The position numbers and the translations under genes are program-made. Below the pieces are notes generated by a model. It had not been told where the DNA came from. It saw only the letters and a list, made by a program, of their open reading frames with translations, and did no database searches. Source: Smittium culicis (Eukaryota > Kickxellomycota > Harpellomycetes > Harpellales > Legeriomycetaceae). Taken from it: a stretch of DNA of 64,000 nt. Positions 33,153-45,472 of this stretch are shown here, piece after piece. Location: NCBI GenBank assembly GCA_001970855.1, contig LSSN01001146.1, forward strand, positions 1 to 64,000, written 5' to 3'. Positions within the stretch are counted from its first letter, which is position 1. Each line of letters opens with the position of its first letter.

Positions 33153-35750
33153 ATGAAGGTTTCTGAGTACCTTCCTCGATGGAGCCAAGCTTTGCTTATT
33201 ATCAGCACTACAACGAAACTGCTACTTTTCCCCTCATAGTAAACACATTTCGCCTAAAATTTGTATTTTATTTCTAGTTTTACACCTAAATAATATAAAA
33301 TTTCATTAGTCATTCAACAGACTTCGAAGTTCATAGGAACTGGCTTGCGATAACTAATTCTCTCGACATTTCAAAATGGTATTTCGAGGTTAGCATATGA
33401 AATATATTCTCATTGATCAATTAAATATTCTTCAATATACCACTCTCTAATATATTTTTTTATCTTGCACGTTTCTTTTATTGTTTGATGCACCTTCTCT
33501 TAATTCTTCCCATCTTTAAAACTAGAATTCTAGCGAATGGACCTTAGATTATCCTCCATTTTTCGCTTGGTTTGAGTACTTCATTTCGATTTTTGCAACA
33601 ATGTGGGATTCTGAAATTACCACCTTATCGAATTTAGGCTACAGCACAATTTCGTGTGTTTACTTCCAACGAATAAGTGTTATTATAAGCGAGCTTATTC
33701 TATTTTCTTCCCTATTGCGGTAAAGTTAGACCATCTTTTATCTTACTATTTCTTACAATTATATTTACATTTTTTTAAAGAAAGGATTTTTACCTTAAAT
33801 TTTTTTTTAATTATCATTTCGCCATCATCAAACTAATTTAATTTATTGCTTTACAATATAAAAATCAACACAGATTTGTAAAGATAAATAAAGATTCGAC
33901 TCAGTCCAAAGTTATTTCGTATTTAATCTTTTTGAGCCCTGGATTTTTAATAGTCGACCATATACACTTTCAATATAATGGATTTTTGTTTGGAATCTTA
34001 ATATGGTCGATCAACTTTGCATTAGAGGTACATTCTACTTTTTGTTACTACTGATTATCTTTTCAAAACGATAATTTTCATTTAACTAATATTATAAATT
34101 TCTCACTCTTTTACTCTACAATGCCACAATTTGTTTTCTCATCATATATTTACATTAAATTTAATTCATGTAATACATTAAAAAAGGGTCGCGATTTAGC
34201 TTCAGGGATATTATTTGCTGCATTGCTAAATTTTAAGCACATATTCATGTACATCGCACCATCATACTTTATGTACTTATTAAGCCGATCCCTAAGTCTC
34301 AATAGCTGTAACAGATTTTTTCGTTGCTATAATATTTTATATTGATTTTATACCTTAGCCTAACCAAAAAAAAATTTTTTTTTGAGCATTAGAATTTAAT
34401 TTGTTTTCTTTTTCTTACAAAAACCTATTTTTTTTAATTTTTTTTTTTTTAAACTAGTTAAGAGGACACTTGCCTATCTGTTTAGCCTAGGGCTTTCTGT
34501 AATTTTGGTTTTCGCAGCTTCTTTTGGCCCATTTCTTTACTATAATCAAATTGGTCAAGTATTTTCTAGACTATTTCCTTTTATGAGAGGACTATGTCAT
34601 GCGTACTGGGCTCCAAATTTTTGGGCACTATATACGATCGCTGACCGTATCCTAATCTTTGGTACCACCCCTCCCTCCACTATCATATTTATCTTATTTA
34701 CGAAACTAATTATAATTTATTCAACTCGATTTTTTTATTTAATTGATTTTATTTCTTTTTTTTTTAACTTTATAAAAAATAAACTTTACAGCTTCAAAGA
34801 AATTTACGTTTTTGGGAATCCCGATTGTTGATTCTGTGAGTTCGAATACGCGTGGACTTGTTGGAAACACTGAGTTTGGAGTTTTGCGTGATATCCCCCC
34901 CTCAATCACATTTGTAGTCACGCTTATATCTATGATTGTAAGATTCTATTCTTGCTTTCTGCTTTATTTATTAATCATATTCTAAATTCTCTTCATTTTC
35001 CCAATTGCTTATCCCACCTACAAAAAAAAAAAAATAGCCCTACCTTTTTAAAGTTTGGAATAATCCAACTCCTAAAAATCTTTTGTTCTCGATATATGGA
35101 TGTGGTATTTCTTCCTTTATGTTTGGATGGCATGTGCACGAAAAGGCTGTGATGCTATTTTTGATCCCCCAGTGGTAAAACTTCTGCTTATCTATATTTT
35201 AACTGTTATTTGAATTTATTCAACTAATATTTCTGTCTTCTACTTCTACCCTCAGTCTAATGATGGTAAATCAAAGTGGTGTCGATTCCAGGTTATTTTT
35301 GATCTCCAGTGTTGCTGGGTTCTATGGCCTTTTCCCTTTACTATTCGAACCTTTCGGTAAATTTTGGTTTTATTTTTGTTATACTATAATTATATTTTAT
35401 TTTATTAAACGAATTATTCTTTAAAAAAAAAATCGCTAACTCCTTTTATGTTTTACCTCTACCTATCACCAGAAATTCCAATTAAATACATGATACTTAT
35501 ATTGTGGACATCCGTTTCTGCATTCTTACTAGAATCTAATGCAAAATCAAGTAAATTGATCTCAATTTTTAGCAATACTACAAACTTTGAAAAGCTTTAC
35601 CTTTTTGGGTTTGTCTTTCTTTCATTATATTGCGAAATCATTCATTACTTCTTGTTTGGAAACGCTCTTCCATTCCTCCCCCTTGCTCTAACTTCCTGCT
35701 ATTGCTCTCTCGGAATTCTTTACTCGTGGATATACTATTTATTTATTTGA
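33153..35750 (+). CDS. ALG8: Dolichyl-P-Glc:Glc1Man9GlcNAc2-PP-dolichol alpha-1,3-glucosyltransferase
   Basis: Ten exons rebuilt from splice sites with consistent phases: 33153-33238, 33310-33388, 33526-33719, 33874-34027, 34187-34307, 34458-34661, 34792-34937, 35038-35174, 35256-35356 and 35473-35750, giving 499 residues. The enzyme adds the second glucose to the lipid-linked oligosaccharide on the lumenal face of the ER before N-glycan transfer. Diagnostic stretches are [16 protein letters not shown] with the acidic DFE of the GT-C fold, [16 protein letters not shown] (the ALG6/ALG8 signature), [47 protein letters not shown] and [11 protein letters not shown]. The [16 protein letters not shown] and HVHEKA blocks separate ALG8 from ALG6. 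Multiple hydrophobic segments agree with the family topology. The length is close to the usual 500-570. The start is the only upstream ATG in frame with KLLLFPSY. Confidence 0.93.
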
Positions 35751-36040
35751 AAAAATATAACAAACTTTTTTTCTACACTTTTTAATCTAAATAATAAGTA
35801 TAAAGATAAAGAGAGAAAGATATCTGCCGAATTATCAGAAAACTTATATTACCAGATTCGTATGGAATGTTTATTTTTGAGTTACGTTTATTAATTTTAT
35901 ATCCATATCTCTTTTTTTATAACTGGGTTTTGTTGGAATTATGATAATCTAGTAATTATGAAATAATAAATGTCACATACTAAAAAGTAAAGTTGATTCA
36001 AGGAATACAAATGCTAATAACATAATGCAAATTAATTTCT
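35751..36040. other. ALG8 3' flank
   Basis: AT-rich, no gene. A GAAAAAATATAACAAAC stretch follows the stop. Confidence 0.5.
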
Positions 36041-36172
36041 CTTCAGGCCTACTGGACGCTTGCCTTCAATAAATGAAATCGATCTACCAATATAAAGGCC
36101 TCCCTAGGCATTTATTCAATTAGGCTGGACAAAAAAAAAAAAAGTACTGTAATTAAGCTCATACAATAAAAA
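36041..36172 (-). mobile_element. SINE-like repeat, copy 2 (partial)
   Basis: On the - strand it contains GAGCTTAATTACAGTA, GTCCAGCCTAATTGAA, TATTGGTAGATCGATTTC and GGCAAGCGTCCAGTAGGCC. These match the 5' half of copies 1 and 3. The 3' half and the A tail are missing, and an internal T run interrupts it. GATCGATTTC sits at the B-box-like position. Confidence 0.55.
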
Positions 36173-37737
36173 TTTGTATATTCATATTTATAGTATACTT
36201 TAATCATTCATATAACATTTATGTTGAAATAATTTAAAAAAGATTTTTTTAATCCATTTGTACTGCTGTTTACAAATTTTCATTTTATTTTTTTTTTATA
36301 CTGGTACATTGGAGAAATTCTCTGAATATTATTGGTTTTATTTTTATTATTATATATCCTTGCTAAACTCTTTAATTTACTCGCTTTCAATCTAAAGCTA
36401 CAGTAAAAAATATAAAAGGTGATTAAGGTAAAAAAATTTTTAAAGCTACTGAAGTCAAAAAACCCTTCCACAATTCAATTTTTTTTTCTTCAATTTTTTT
36501 ATTGAAGTTTATTAAATTGGATTAATATATTAAGATTGATACTCCAGTTATATAAAAATTAAATTATAGAAAAAAATTAATTATTTTTTAAAGCGAAATT
36601 TTTAGGGAAAACTTGGATATTAAAAGCTGTGTTTAAATAAAGGAATATAAAAAAATCAAATTCTAAAACACATTTTATTCTATATTGCAATAATCGATTA
36701 TATTAAAATAAAAATCTTGCATTTGGCTAACTTGTAAATTCGAATACTGCATATCTCGAATAAAAAATAGACCAAATGAATCGCACTTTTTTCACTATAT
36801 GATAAAAAAGCATCAAAATTAAATAACTAATATAAATTGGTCACATTTCGCTAATAATTTTTTTGTTTTATATTAGATAAAATTGGATACTTGGAAATTG
36901 GTTAAAACTAAAACTAAAACAAAAAATTATTAAAGTTTTTATTATAATTTTTATTGATAAATTTTTGTAATAAATTTCCACTATAAAATTATGTAGCGAT
37001 ATGTTATATGATCTGTTTAAGTATAGTGGTTAGTATTTCAACACAGCCTTAAATATTAAAGCTTGAATTTATGTTTACAATACTAAATAACACGATCTTT
37101 TAATCTGGATGAAGAGTAAAAGGAATTTTTTATATTTATTCATTTGGGCTTTATTTGATTGATACATTCTGATACTGAAATTTTTAATAATCATTAAATT
37201 TAACAAGTGAAAATACTTTTTAGCTTTTAATAAATTTAATTTGATTGATCGGCCTATTAATAAATATAAATAATCTTTATATTAACCAAGAATTATGGTT
37301 CGTGTATAATTTTGTGCGGGAGAGGTATATTAATATTTTTAAAATTAATAAAATATACATGTGAATTTGCGTTTGCGTTTGCGATTGTTTGTACATACAT
37401 ACAAGATGCTATATAAAAACAGTAAACGCATAAATTCGTACTAAAAAGCGGATTTTTTTGTACGATAGAGAGGGAAGAGAGAATAGACGTATAAAAATGA
37501 TAAAAATATAGATGAAATATGAAAAGATGCAACCATGCGTTTTAATCCGTGTTATATTGATATATGATAATGAAAAATATTTTTGAATTAAAGCCTAAAA
37601 TTTGAGCTGCTCTCATAGAATTATTCTTTTTTGATGGAGAATTATCAATTGAAAATAGTGCATCAAACCCCCCTCCATCCCTTCAATTCCATTATTTTAT
37701 CCATAACAACTATTAAAAATAAACTTGGATACAGTTT
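36173..37737. other. AT-rich intergenic DNA, no gene seen
   Basis: Stops in all frames. A GTTTGCGTTTGCGATTGTTTG short repeat near 37370 is noted but not assigned. Confidence 0.5.
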
Positions 37738-38014
37738 TTCTTTTTTTTATTCATGGAATTTTATTGATACGTTAACAATAATAGAAACTATACAGTAAAA
37801 TAAACTAAAAAAATAGTAAGGTTGGTGCAAGGTATAAAAAATCAATATTTTAATACTAATAAATTCCTCTGCTGGTCTACCGGCTACGTACCTAAAGGGA
37901 AATGGGATCAAACTGCCAGCAGAAAGATCCACACAGACATTGATTCAAGTAGGCCGGATGACTAAAGTTACAAGCAGTCATAGAATTAAGCTCAATTAAA
38001 CAAAATTAAATTCG
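37738..38014 (-). mobile_element. SINE-like repeat, copy 3 (full length)
   Basis: Collinear with copy 1 throughout, from the T run at 37738-37748 (a 3' A tail on the - strand) to AAATTCG near 38014. On the - strand it has GGCAGTTTGATCCCATTTCCC read in two parts, of which GTTTGATCC differs from the Pol III B-box consensus at one base. GTACGTAGCCGGTAGACC follows. No coding capacity. Confidence 0.65.
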
Positions 38015-38990
38015 TTGAGATCATTGAGATCATAGTCAGAGCCTACATCTAACAGGATTAAACTTGGTAGCAGTCAAAGAAATAAAATTTTTAGGCGACA
38101 TTTTCACATGTAGGCAAAAAAAAGTGTTACAAGTTTGTCATGGGGTTTTTTTTTCTTGGTAACGAAAACAAAAAAAATATGAGTTTTATAAATTTGATCT
38201 AAATTAAGTTTTTGAACTTAAACATGTGCGCGAGTGAAATTTCTGTAGGGTAAAAAGTTGAGTATAATTTATTTAAAAAAAAACTATATTTTGAATTAAT
38301 AAGTTTATACAGATGTGATTTCTTTATTTTCTTTATTTTAATTTTTTCATAAATTTATTGGTAAATTGATACACTAAAGTATAGTATGAAAATAAAGTAG
38401 TAGTAATTAAAGGATGAGGTATAGAGGCTGTGTGAAAGATACAGTTAAGTATCATTAAAGGTAACTTTTCCTCCTGGCTCAATAGAATACCAAAAGGGTT
38501 TGATATTTCTTTATTTTAAATACTAAACTTCTGCTCCGCTTCAACAGCTTGTTAATATATTTCAAAATGTGCAGATGTGGAGATTTCTTTTAAAAAAGAA
38601 AGAAGCAAAAAGAAAAACTTCATTACGTACAGGACAAGGATGACTTCTCCTCGTTCATAAATAAAATGAATATTTTTTAATTAATCAATCACGTGTACTT
38701 TTTATTTTATTTTTTATAAATAGAAGTATAAATACTTTTTCTTTTATAAATAAGAAGCTAGTAAAAGATCAAGTATTTTTTTAAAAAATTTATTTCTGAT
38801 TCTGTATACGAGTTAATGCCTAATAACTTTTCAAAAAACTAATTGAGGTAAGATAAAAGTCTTTAATAATAATGATATAAATTATTGCAATTAGTGATAA
38901 ATATAGCATTAAACGTATTTATCAGTTTATTTTATGAAACTTCTATATACATTTGATAGAATCAAGACGTGCTAGCACAGCTGATAAGAT
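38015..38990. other. Upstream region of the third CYSTM-like gene
   Basis: AT-rich, no gene. An imperfect repeat, TTGAGATCATTGAGATCAT, lies at 38015-38033. Confidence 0.5.
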
Positions 38991-39696
38991 ATGGAAAATA
39001 ATTATAACGAAAAAGAAAGAGGTAATTTTTATAAGAAATCTTATTCTATTCTATATTTTGGCCCATATTGAATAAAGCCCAGAGCTTTTGGATGTCAATG
39101 CGGAAGTTACAGTATAGTGATTAAATTTGTTCGAGTAAAGATGTAAATGTATCTTTTCTAAACATATTTGTGTATTATACACGTATTCGAAAATTAGTAT
39201 TATGACTATTTAAATATTAATCCGAAAATAAATGTATTTTAAAAAAGGGTATGGCTATCCAGACGAAAGAGGAGTAGGTGGCCAAGGAGGATACGGATTT
39301 CCTGGCGGCAACCCGTACCCACAAGGAAATATGAATATGAACATGCACCAAGAATTCCCTCAGTATAATAACCAGCAACAGGTGTACATGCCCGAGAAAG
39401 CATACAGGCCGGAAGATGAGTACATTCAGCAAAGGCCGGTAGGACCAGGCCAATCCGTATATCAAGGCGGCGAGAAGCACCAGGAGCAGGAGAGGTTCGC
39501 AGGAGGCGGGGGACACGGTATGGGTCAAGGAGTGCCGTATCAAGGAATGGGCCAAGGAATGCCGTATCAAGGACAAGGTCAGCCTGTATATGTAGGGGCA
39601 CCACCTCCAGTTAGGGAGGAGAGCAGCCCTTGCGACTGTTGCGGGATGTGCGCGTGCTTGGCTTGTTTGGCGTGCTGTGGCTGGTGCTGCTGTTAA
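38991..39696 (+). CDS. CYSTM-like Gly/Pro/Gln-rich, Cys-tailed protein
   Basis: Two exons: 38991-39021 (MENNYNEKER plus one base) and 39248-39696, with a 226-nt phase-1 GT-AG intron, giving 159 residues. A start at the ATG 39232 would instead begin inside the intron. I prefer the spliced form because the two CYSTM genes at 10 and 12 kb also have a tiny first exon joined in phase 1 to a Gly-Tyr codon pair. Features are GYGYPDERGVGGQGG, three MGQG/PYQG repeats, APPPVREESSP, and a C-terminus of about 22 residues with ten cysteines (CDCCGMCACLACLACC). The LDML tail of typical CYSTM proteins is missing. Likely membrane-associated through the Cys-rich tail; function unknown. Confidence 0.75.
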
Positions 39697-40064
39697 TTGA
39701 ATGCATAATATAAGAGCGTCATAAAAGCAGTGACTTTTATTCCTAGAGTATTTTTTATAAAATATTGTTGTTTATAATTGGAAATATATAGCTTATTTCC
39801 GTAATACACCTATATAATTTTACTTTTTAATTTTTTTACTACTAATAATATTAAAAAATATTTAATTGTTTGTCTAGAGTTGAAGCTTTTAAAGTAAAGT
39901 TATAAAGGAAAGAAATGTTGGTACAGCTAATATTGAATTTAACTCGTATTTATATATATAATATAAAGTGAGGAAGAAAAGTAGGCTAGTAGTAGATTGG
40001 TAATAAAAAGTAGGAGGTCAACATAATAAAAATAAGATTGAAGTAGAAATAGAGATAGAAAGCT
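39697..40064. other. Convergent intergenic region
   Basis: AT-rich spacer between the CYSTM-like gene (+) and the proteasome gene (-). No gene. Confidence 0.6.
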
Positions 40065-41122
40065 TTAGGCAGTATTTTCAACAGAGTGCTTTTTTAAGAG
40101 GGCGTCGACATCTTTTGTGGAGAACATAGATACTTTAGGAGTTCCATCAACAAGGGTTAAAGTAGAGAACTCGAGGTTATCGCTTGTTAGTTTTGAGGAG
40201 TCGATAGTTTTGGAGATGACTTTACAAATAAGCTCATATGCAGCGTCCATTGATAGCAGGGAATCATCCTCAACTTTATATTCCTGTTTAAGAAGACTTT
40301 GGGCGCTACTATTATTTTCACCAATACATGCAGCTTTCCAGCCAGAGTAGTTACCAGCAGGATCAGTTTGGTAAAGCTGGAAGCCGATGATTGGGTCCCA
40401 TCCAGCGATCAGGAAAGAGGAACCAAAAGGACGGAGACCACCGAATTGGGTATAGCCTTGCTTAATGTCGCAAAGTCTTCTGACCAATTGTTCGACGGGA
40501 ATATCTGCATCGTATTTTAGCAAGTAGTTTTGAGCGATTAAACGACCTTCATTGATGAGCAAATTGGCATCAGAAGTAATTCCTGCTACGCCAGAGACAA
40601 TATTTCTGTATTATAAAGAAATATATGAGGAATTAAAGAATGGAGGAATAGCCATTTTACAAAAAAAAAAAAAGAGAAGTAAATAAAAAAATAATCTGAC
40701 TTACGAATTAATTTCGTAAATTTTTTCGCCCTCGGGAGATTTGTCTAATAGTTTTGAGGTTTGTTGTTTTTCGGCGCAAATGATAATACCATCGGAAGAG
40801 AGCACGCCGATTACTGTACCAGCATGGTTAATGGCTTCCATAGCATATTCAACTTGGTACAAGCGGCCTAATATTTGTAATTATGATTGTAATTTTTGCG
40901 ATGATTGGGTTATATAGATGAAAAGAAGGTATAGGATACAGAGATATGAAATCTTAGAAAATATGCTAGTTTATAATGACTAGTAATGAAGGCCTTGAAG
41001 ACAAAGTGAAGATTATAAAAATATGAGCCCATATGTAACATAATTTAGTTGAATTTTATGAGTAATCAATGCTTACCATCAGGCGAGAATATGGTAGTTC
41101 GAGAATCGTAGCGCCTAGCCAT
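40065..41122 (-). CDS. 20S proteasome subunit alpha type-4 (alpha3, Pre9/PSMA4 type)
   Basis: Three exons on the - strand: 41122-41077, 40867-40705 and 40605-40065, encoding 249 residues in agreeing phases. The outer alpha ring gates substrate entry to the 20S core in cytosol and nucleus, and alpha subunits are not proteolytic. The start [16 protein letters not shown] and then [16 protein letters not shown] is the alpha-type N-terminal signature. [37 protein letters not shown] and [17 protein letters not shown] follow. [16 protein letters not shown] and the [13 protein letters not shown] block fit type 4 rather than types 2 or 7. The Lys-rich tail of animal PSMA4 is absent; the protein ends [11 protein letters not shown]. 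First of three - strand genes in a row. Confidence 0.93.
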
Positions 41123-41812
41123 AACGAATGAAATAAATGAGTTTAAATGGGACAAGAAAAGAAACAGGAAAAATTAAAGATTTCTGAAGAAAATGAAGAT
41201 GAGAGCAAGAAAAAGCCTTATTGTTTAAAGTGATCTGCAGGGAAATAAAAAATAATAAAGCTTAGTATTTGGTATTTGATTATTTTTTTCAGTTTGTGTA
41301 TAAACTTATTTAGCGCCGAGTTTACTATAGAAATAATAAATTGATAATAAATAGCAGAGGATGAATGCACTGATTTGCTGATTTAATTTACTCCATCTCG
41401 AATAGCCAGTAGACGTATTAGTACTTTGATTCCATTGGATGTATTCTCGCATAATGAGATATATTTTACCAATAATCATGTGGATACATATATGGGATGA
41501 GCGAATAGACGCATTAGTAAGTGAGCTTATTTAAGAACGTCATTTTAAATCAAATTCATTTATACTCTTAGAGTTAAGCATAGAAAGTCATCAAAGCTTT
41601 GTTAACAAATGTATAAATAAAAGTGTTTAAGCTAAAATAATCGCTAAGCAATCCTCCCCATACTAGTTATGTTTTGGTACATTAATTGAGTGCAATATTT
41701 ATTTATACTAAAAGTTCAATAGTTACAAGAAAGCGAACAAAAAGAGAACCAAAACTGTAGAAGAAAAAAAAGAGAAGTGATAATTATTTGCTTGTAACCA
41801 GGTATCCAGAGT
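41123..41812. other. Spacer between the proteasome and SPC1 genes
   Basis: Includes the proteasome promoter side and the SPC1 3' flank. Two diverged copies of a GAATAG...AGACG(T/C)ATTAGTA block occur at about 41399 and 41504. No gene. Confidence 0.5.
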
Positions 41813-42365
41813 TTAATCTTCTTTATGTGCTAGCCATTGAACTGGGTTTTTGTTGTAAGCCGGATATGCTGGAGAGACGACTAAGATGGTGAGGATGACT
41901 CCTGCCAAAAATGAATATAGCATTATTGAGATGCTTTGCATAAAGTTACCGGCAGCGAGCGAAATAATCTGTTGAAAATCCACCAAAATTTTGCGTATTA
42001 GATATCAGCACTAGAACTAAAAAGCGTACATGATTATTTAAAATGGTTAACTTACGGCTGTCAGGACAATGAGGGCGTACTGGATATTTTCAGCGAGCTT
42101 TTGGCCCTTGAAATCCTATTAATATTGTTGTTTAAAGTTTGTAAAACCCCCCAATAATTTAGTTGAAGTAAAATAGTTGATTATCAATACAAGTATCTCT
42201 TTAATAAAACGAAAACTGAATCACAATTTTTTTTTTTTAGAATGGAACTATCAGCCACTCTTATACTTGAATGATAGAAATTCTTTGTATAAATAGAATT
42301 TATTTGAAAGAATTAAAGCTTACTATTTTGCCAATGTCCATTAAATTTTTTAAAACTGCCTTCAT
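41813..42365 (-). CDS. SPC1: Signal peptidase complex subunit 1 (SPC1/SPCS1 family)
   Basis: Three exons on the - strand: 42365-42324, 42115-42056 and 41968-41813, encoding 85 residues in phase 0. This is a small non-catalytic ER membrane subunit of signal peptidase. IDFKGQKLAENIQYALIVLT at the N-terminus matches the family's MDFxGQ..AE motif. Two membrane segments follow: IQYALIVLTAIISLAAGNF and ISIMLYSFLAGVILTILVV, then the conserved PAYPAYNKNPVQWL. A second in-frame ATG lies eight codons on (MDIGKIDFKGQ) and could be the start. The length matches the family (about 85-105). It lies 0.7 kb upstream of the proteasome gene on the same strand. Confidence 0.9.
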
Positions 42366-43446
42366 TATTCTTTTTTAGAGTACTATGCTTGAATATAAAG
42401 TGGAAATCGCTGGCTAATTACAGATTATTGATCTCTCTAAAAATTAAAATATTCGTGATAAGACTTTTAAAGAGTGCATTAGTTCACTTTATAAATAATA
42501 GTGTATTAAATTGATTTATTATTAGGCAGGATGACGAACTAAATAAAAACTTACTAGTTTATGATATTTCTAAAAATGATTTTACTTGAACTGTATATTT
42601 TTCAGATTGAGATTGTAGTCAAAGTTATCGAAAGAGTTTTTACTTTAATAGAAAATATATATATATAATTGTACTTTTATTCGTTTAATGCTACTGCCAA
42701 GTATAATTTTTCTCGAAGCTATCAAAAATACAAAACTGTTAAAACATAATCGTATAAATAGCCTTTATGTTATAATTTATAAAAAGTATCTTTAAATAAA
42801 GCGGCTTAAGTAAATTCAAATGTAGCCAATAGCCATTTGACTGGTGTACTCGCAAAAATCGATCAGCCATTGGCTCGCTTTTTCTTTTTTATTATTTGCA
42901 GCTGCCCTCATTGACCAAGATTCGATACTTCAATGTCTATTCGCTAACAGAATGCACATTTATTACGCCTTGCTTGTTTCTTTTCAGCTTTACATACATA
43001 TAGCTTACTCCTTCATCCCTTTTATTTATCCACCTTTATCATTTTCACTTCATCTATATGACCCATTTCCTTTGCAGATCTTAGAATCATATCAACAAAT
43101 AAATTTTATTTTAAAAAAATATTATTTTTCAAATATCTACAAACATGCGTACATAAATGGCATCTGATAAGTTAAAAAAAACCTAACAAGTTTAAATTGA
43201 GATTAATTCATAGAATAAACACATTGATATCATAAGCTAACATAAAATAATAAATGGATTAAACATCCTGAAATAATAATAATAATAATAATAATAATTA
43301 ATGAAATTAATACTCACAAGTCAGCAAGTACATGTTAATATTATATTATAAATTTTTAAAAATGACTTTGAAAAAAAAAAAAAAAGTTGATAAAACAGCG
43401 ACAAAATTAGTAATATCAATAACATCTCAAAACTAATTCAAAATGG
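42366..43446. other. SPC1 promoter side and BIR-gene 3' flank
   Basis: TAGCCAATAGCCATTTGAC at about 42824 is a CCAAT-type element that could serve SPC1. An (AAT)n microsatellite lies at 43272-43298. The open frame at 42844 is not supported as a gene. Confidence 0.45.
43272..43298. repeat. (AAT)n microsatellite
   Basis: About nine uninterrupted AAT units. Confidence 0.9.
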
Positions 43447-45472
43447 CTAATACTTTTGCATTTCACTCCGAATAATACTCGCTGTATTTTTAAAGTCGTC
43501 TATTAGTGCATTTGTCTTGCTTTCAAGCTTTTTTATTTGTAGCTCGCATCGGTACATAACATAATCTGATACTGACATTTCAAGCTCTTCCTCGGTATAT
43601 GGAGAATGTCCTGATATTTCGTTGAATACTGAATTGCTGGCACTTCGTTTCTTTTTTTCCACGTTGGCGGATTCATCCTCACTGCTATCGATCATTATCT
43701 CATCCACATACAGTGACGTCGCATTAGATTTTTTACTATGGCCACTTCGCACATTTCCAGCCTGGTGTTGATACCCATTAGTAATATTATTTTCGGAGAT
43801 TAAATTTATACTCTTTGGACTTTTCATTGATCCCACCTCTGATACATTTTCATTATAATCTTCAAAATCACTAAACGTAATTGCAGATTGTGCATCAAAC
43901 GTTCCTGATCTAGATAATCTACTCTTCGCATCACTGCGCTTTCCTCGAAGCGATAGTTTATAATTTATCGAGTTTAAATTCCGTAGCCTGCCATTTGATC
44001 TACTGCTAGACATCGGCTTAGTGTTTAGGCTATTTGAATTTGTAGGCGTGGATGCAATTTCTTGAATAATGTTATTATTAGGGGCGAAACTATCAACATC
44101 TTTTTCATAACTAATCGATAGATCTGATCTGTTTGGTGACGAGTTTTTGTCACATGGAACTGCGCTTTTATACTTAAGATTAATGGATTTTATCTGAATG
44201 CTATCTCTTAAATTTACAGTTTTCTTTTTGGTATCTGGGGTCTCAATTTTGCGCTTAATATCTTTATTTCCTATTGGTAATGGTTTCCCTATGTTGTTTG
44301 ATGGGTTCATTTGGTTATTTTTGAGTTTAGAATTTTTGGACTTTTTTTCATCTGTATTTTTTTGCTATTATCGTTTTTTGATTGACGAAATGAAAAGTTA
44401 ATATTTGTTACAAAAATTTTTTTATTTTAATATACAATAAATAAACATTTTTGATACTTACTGATCTTAATAGGGTTTTTATTTGATCATTTATCAAGTC
44501 TTTGTGAAAGTATATGCAATCCGGTTTTCTCTTCAAATGCTCTTTTCTAAAATAATATAAAAAAAGTAATAAATCAAGATATTAAATGTATTTTAAATGT
44601 ATTTTAAATGAGAAATTTAGTTTTTTAAAAAAAAGGGATAAAGTATAATAAAGTGTTACATAGGATCGTCATTGGGTTCCCAATAGTTTAATGTACAATT
44701 ACAAAAGCCACATAGGACAGTATCATCTCCGGCTCTATCTGGAGCATAGTAAAATCCTGCCTGTGCTAGCTATTAATAGGTTATGAAAAGAATTAATAAA
44801 AGTGCATAGTCTTAAAATGTGGGTATATTTAGAAAACAAACTTTTTTGGGACTGAGAGGGTTATTTAATTCTCTTGGGAAAGGCCAAAACTTTCCGAAAG
44901 TTTTAAATCTAGTTTCCCAGTCGTTTATGAATAGGAGAAGCTTCTCGCAATTTTCTACAGTGTCTGTAGGCCATTCTATGAACTTTCCGTCAGCACCGGG
45001 TTTTCCAGAAATTCTCTGCTTACAATGGGCTCTTGCCCAGATACAAGTTTCTGAATGTCTATAATGGATTACGAAAGGATCATCTTCTGGGCACCATTGA
45101 TCGAGTTCTTTGCTACAATAAGCACACTTCACATTATCGAAATGATTTTGCTGGGGTAGATAAAAAAACCCAGCAGAAGCAAGCTAAAAATTAAAATTAA
45201 AATTAAAATATTATTACCAAATTATCTAGCAGTTTATAGTAGAAAAGTGGGTATAGACGGCCAGTGTTTGCTTGTTGTTTCATGTGACTCAAAAGTTGAA
45301 CTGTGGGATAGTAAAAATATAAAATCTGTAGTGGTAAGATAGTGAAAAGAATTATGCTTACAGAATCAGGCTGCGCTAAATAATTAGAGTCGTTTACAAA
45401 GGGCCAGTTTCCGAAGATAAAGGAATCGTATCTATTCTCGTAGTATAGGGGGTACTTTTCGCACTTTTTCAT
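43447..45472 (-). CDS. BIR-repeat protein, Bir1/survivin type
   Basis: Five exons on the - strand: 45472-45362, 45183-44842, 44769-44660, 44546-44462 and 44364-43447, encoding 521 residues with agreeing phases. Two BIR zinc-binding domains sit in the first 215 or so residues. BIR1 has LASAGFFYLPQQ, CAYCSKELDQW and HYRHSETC (C-x2-C...H-x6-C). BIR2 has LAQAGFYYAPD, CGFCNCTLNYWEPNDDP and HLKRKPDC. The remaining 300 residues are Ser/Asn/Lys-rich with acidic patches (SSEDESANVEKKKR) and end in a predicted helix (RCELQIKKLESKTNALIDDF). Fungal Bir1 proteins share two N-terminal BIRs and a disordered tail whose C-terminal helix joins INCENP in the chromosomal passenger complex at centromeres. The role is inferred from this layout. 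The intron between the BIRs starts with a GTTTGT donor. Confidence 0.85.

Noticed and set aside
37293..37532. A 79-codon - strand frame
   Set aside because: Low-complexity Phe/Tyr/His codons in AT-rich DNA with no splice partner or motif.
39217..39604. Two - strand frames of about 120 codons
   Set aside because: They are antisense shadows of the Gly/Gln-rich exon of the CYSTM-like gene.
42844..43167. A 107-codon + strand frame with hydrophobic stretches
   Set aside because: It lies in the SPC1 upstream region, has AT-driven Phe/Leu/Ile content and no recognisable motif or conserved spacing.
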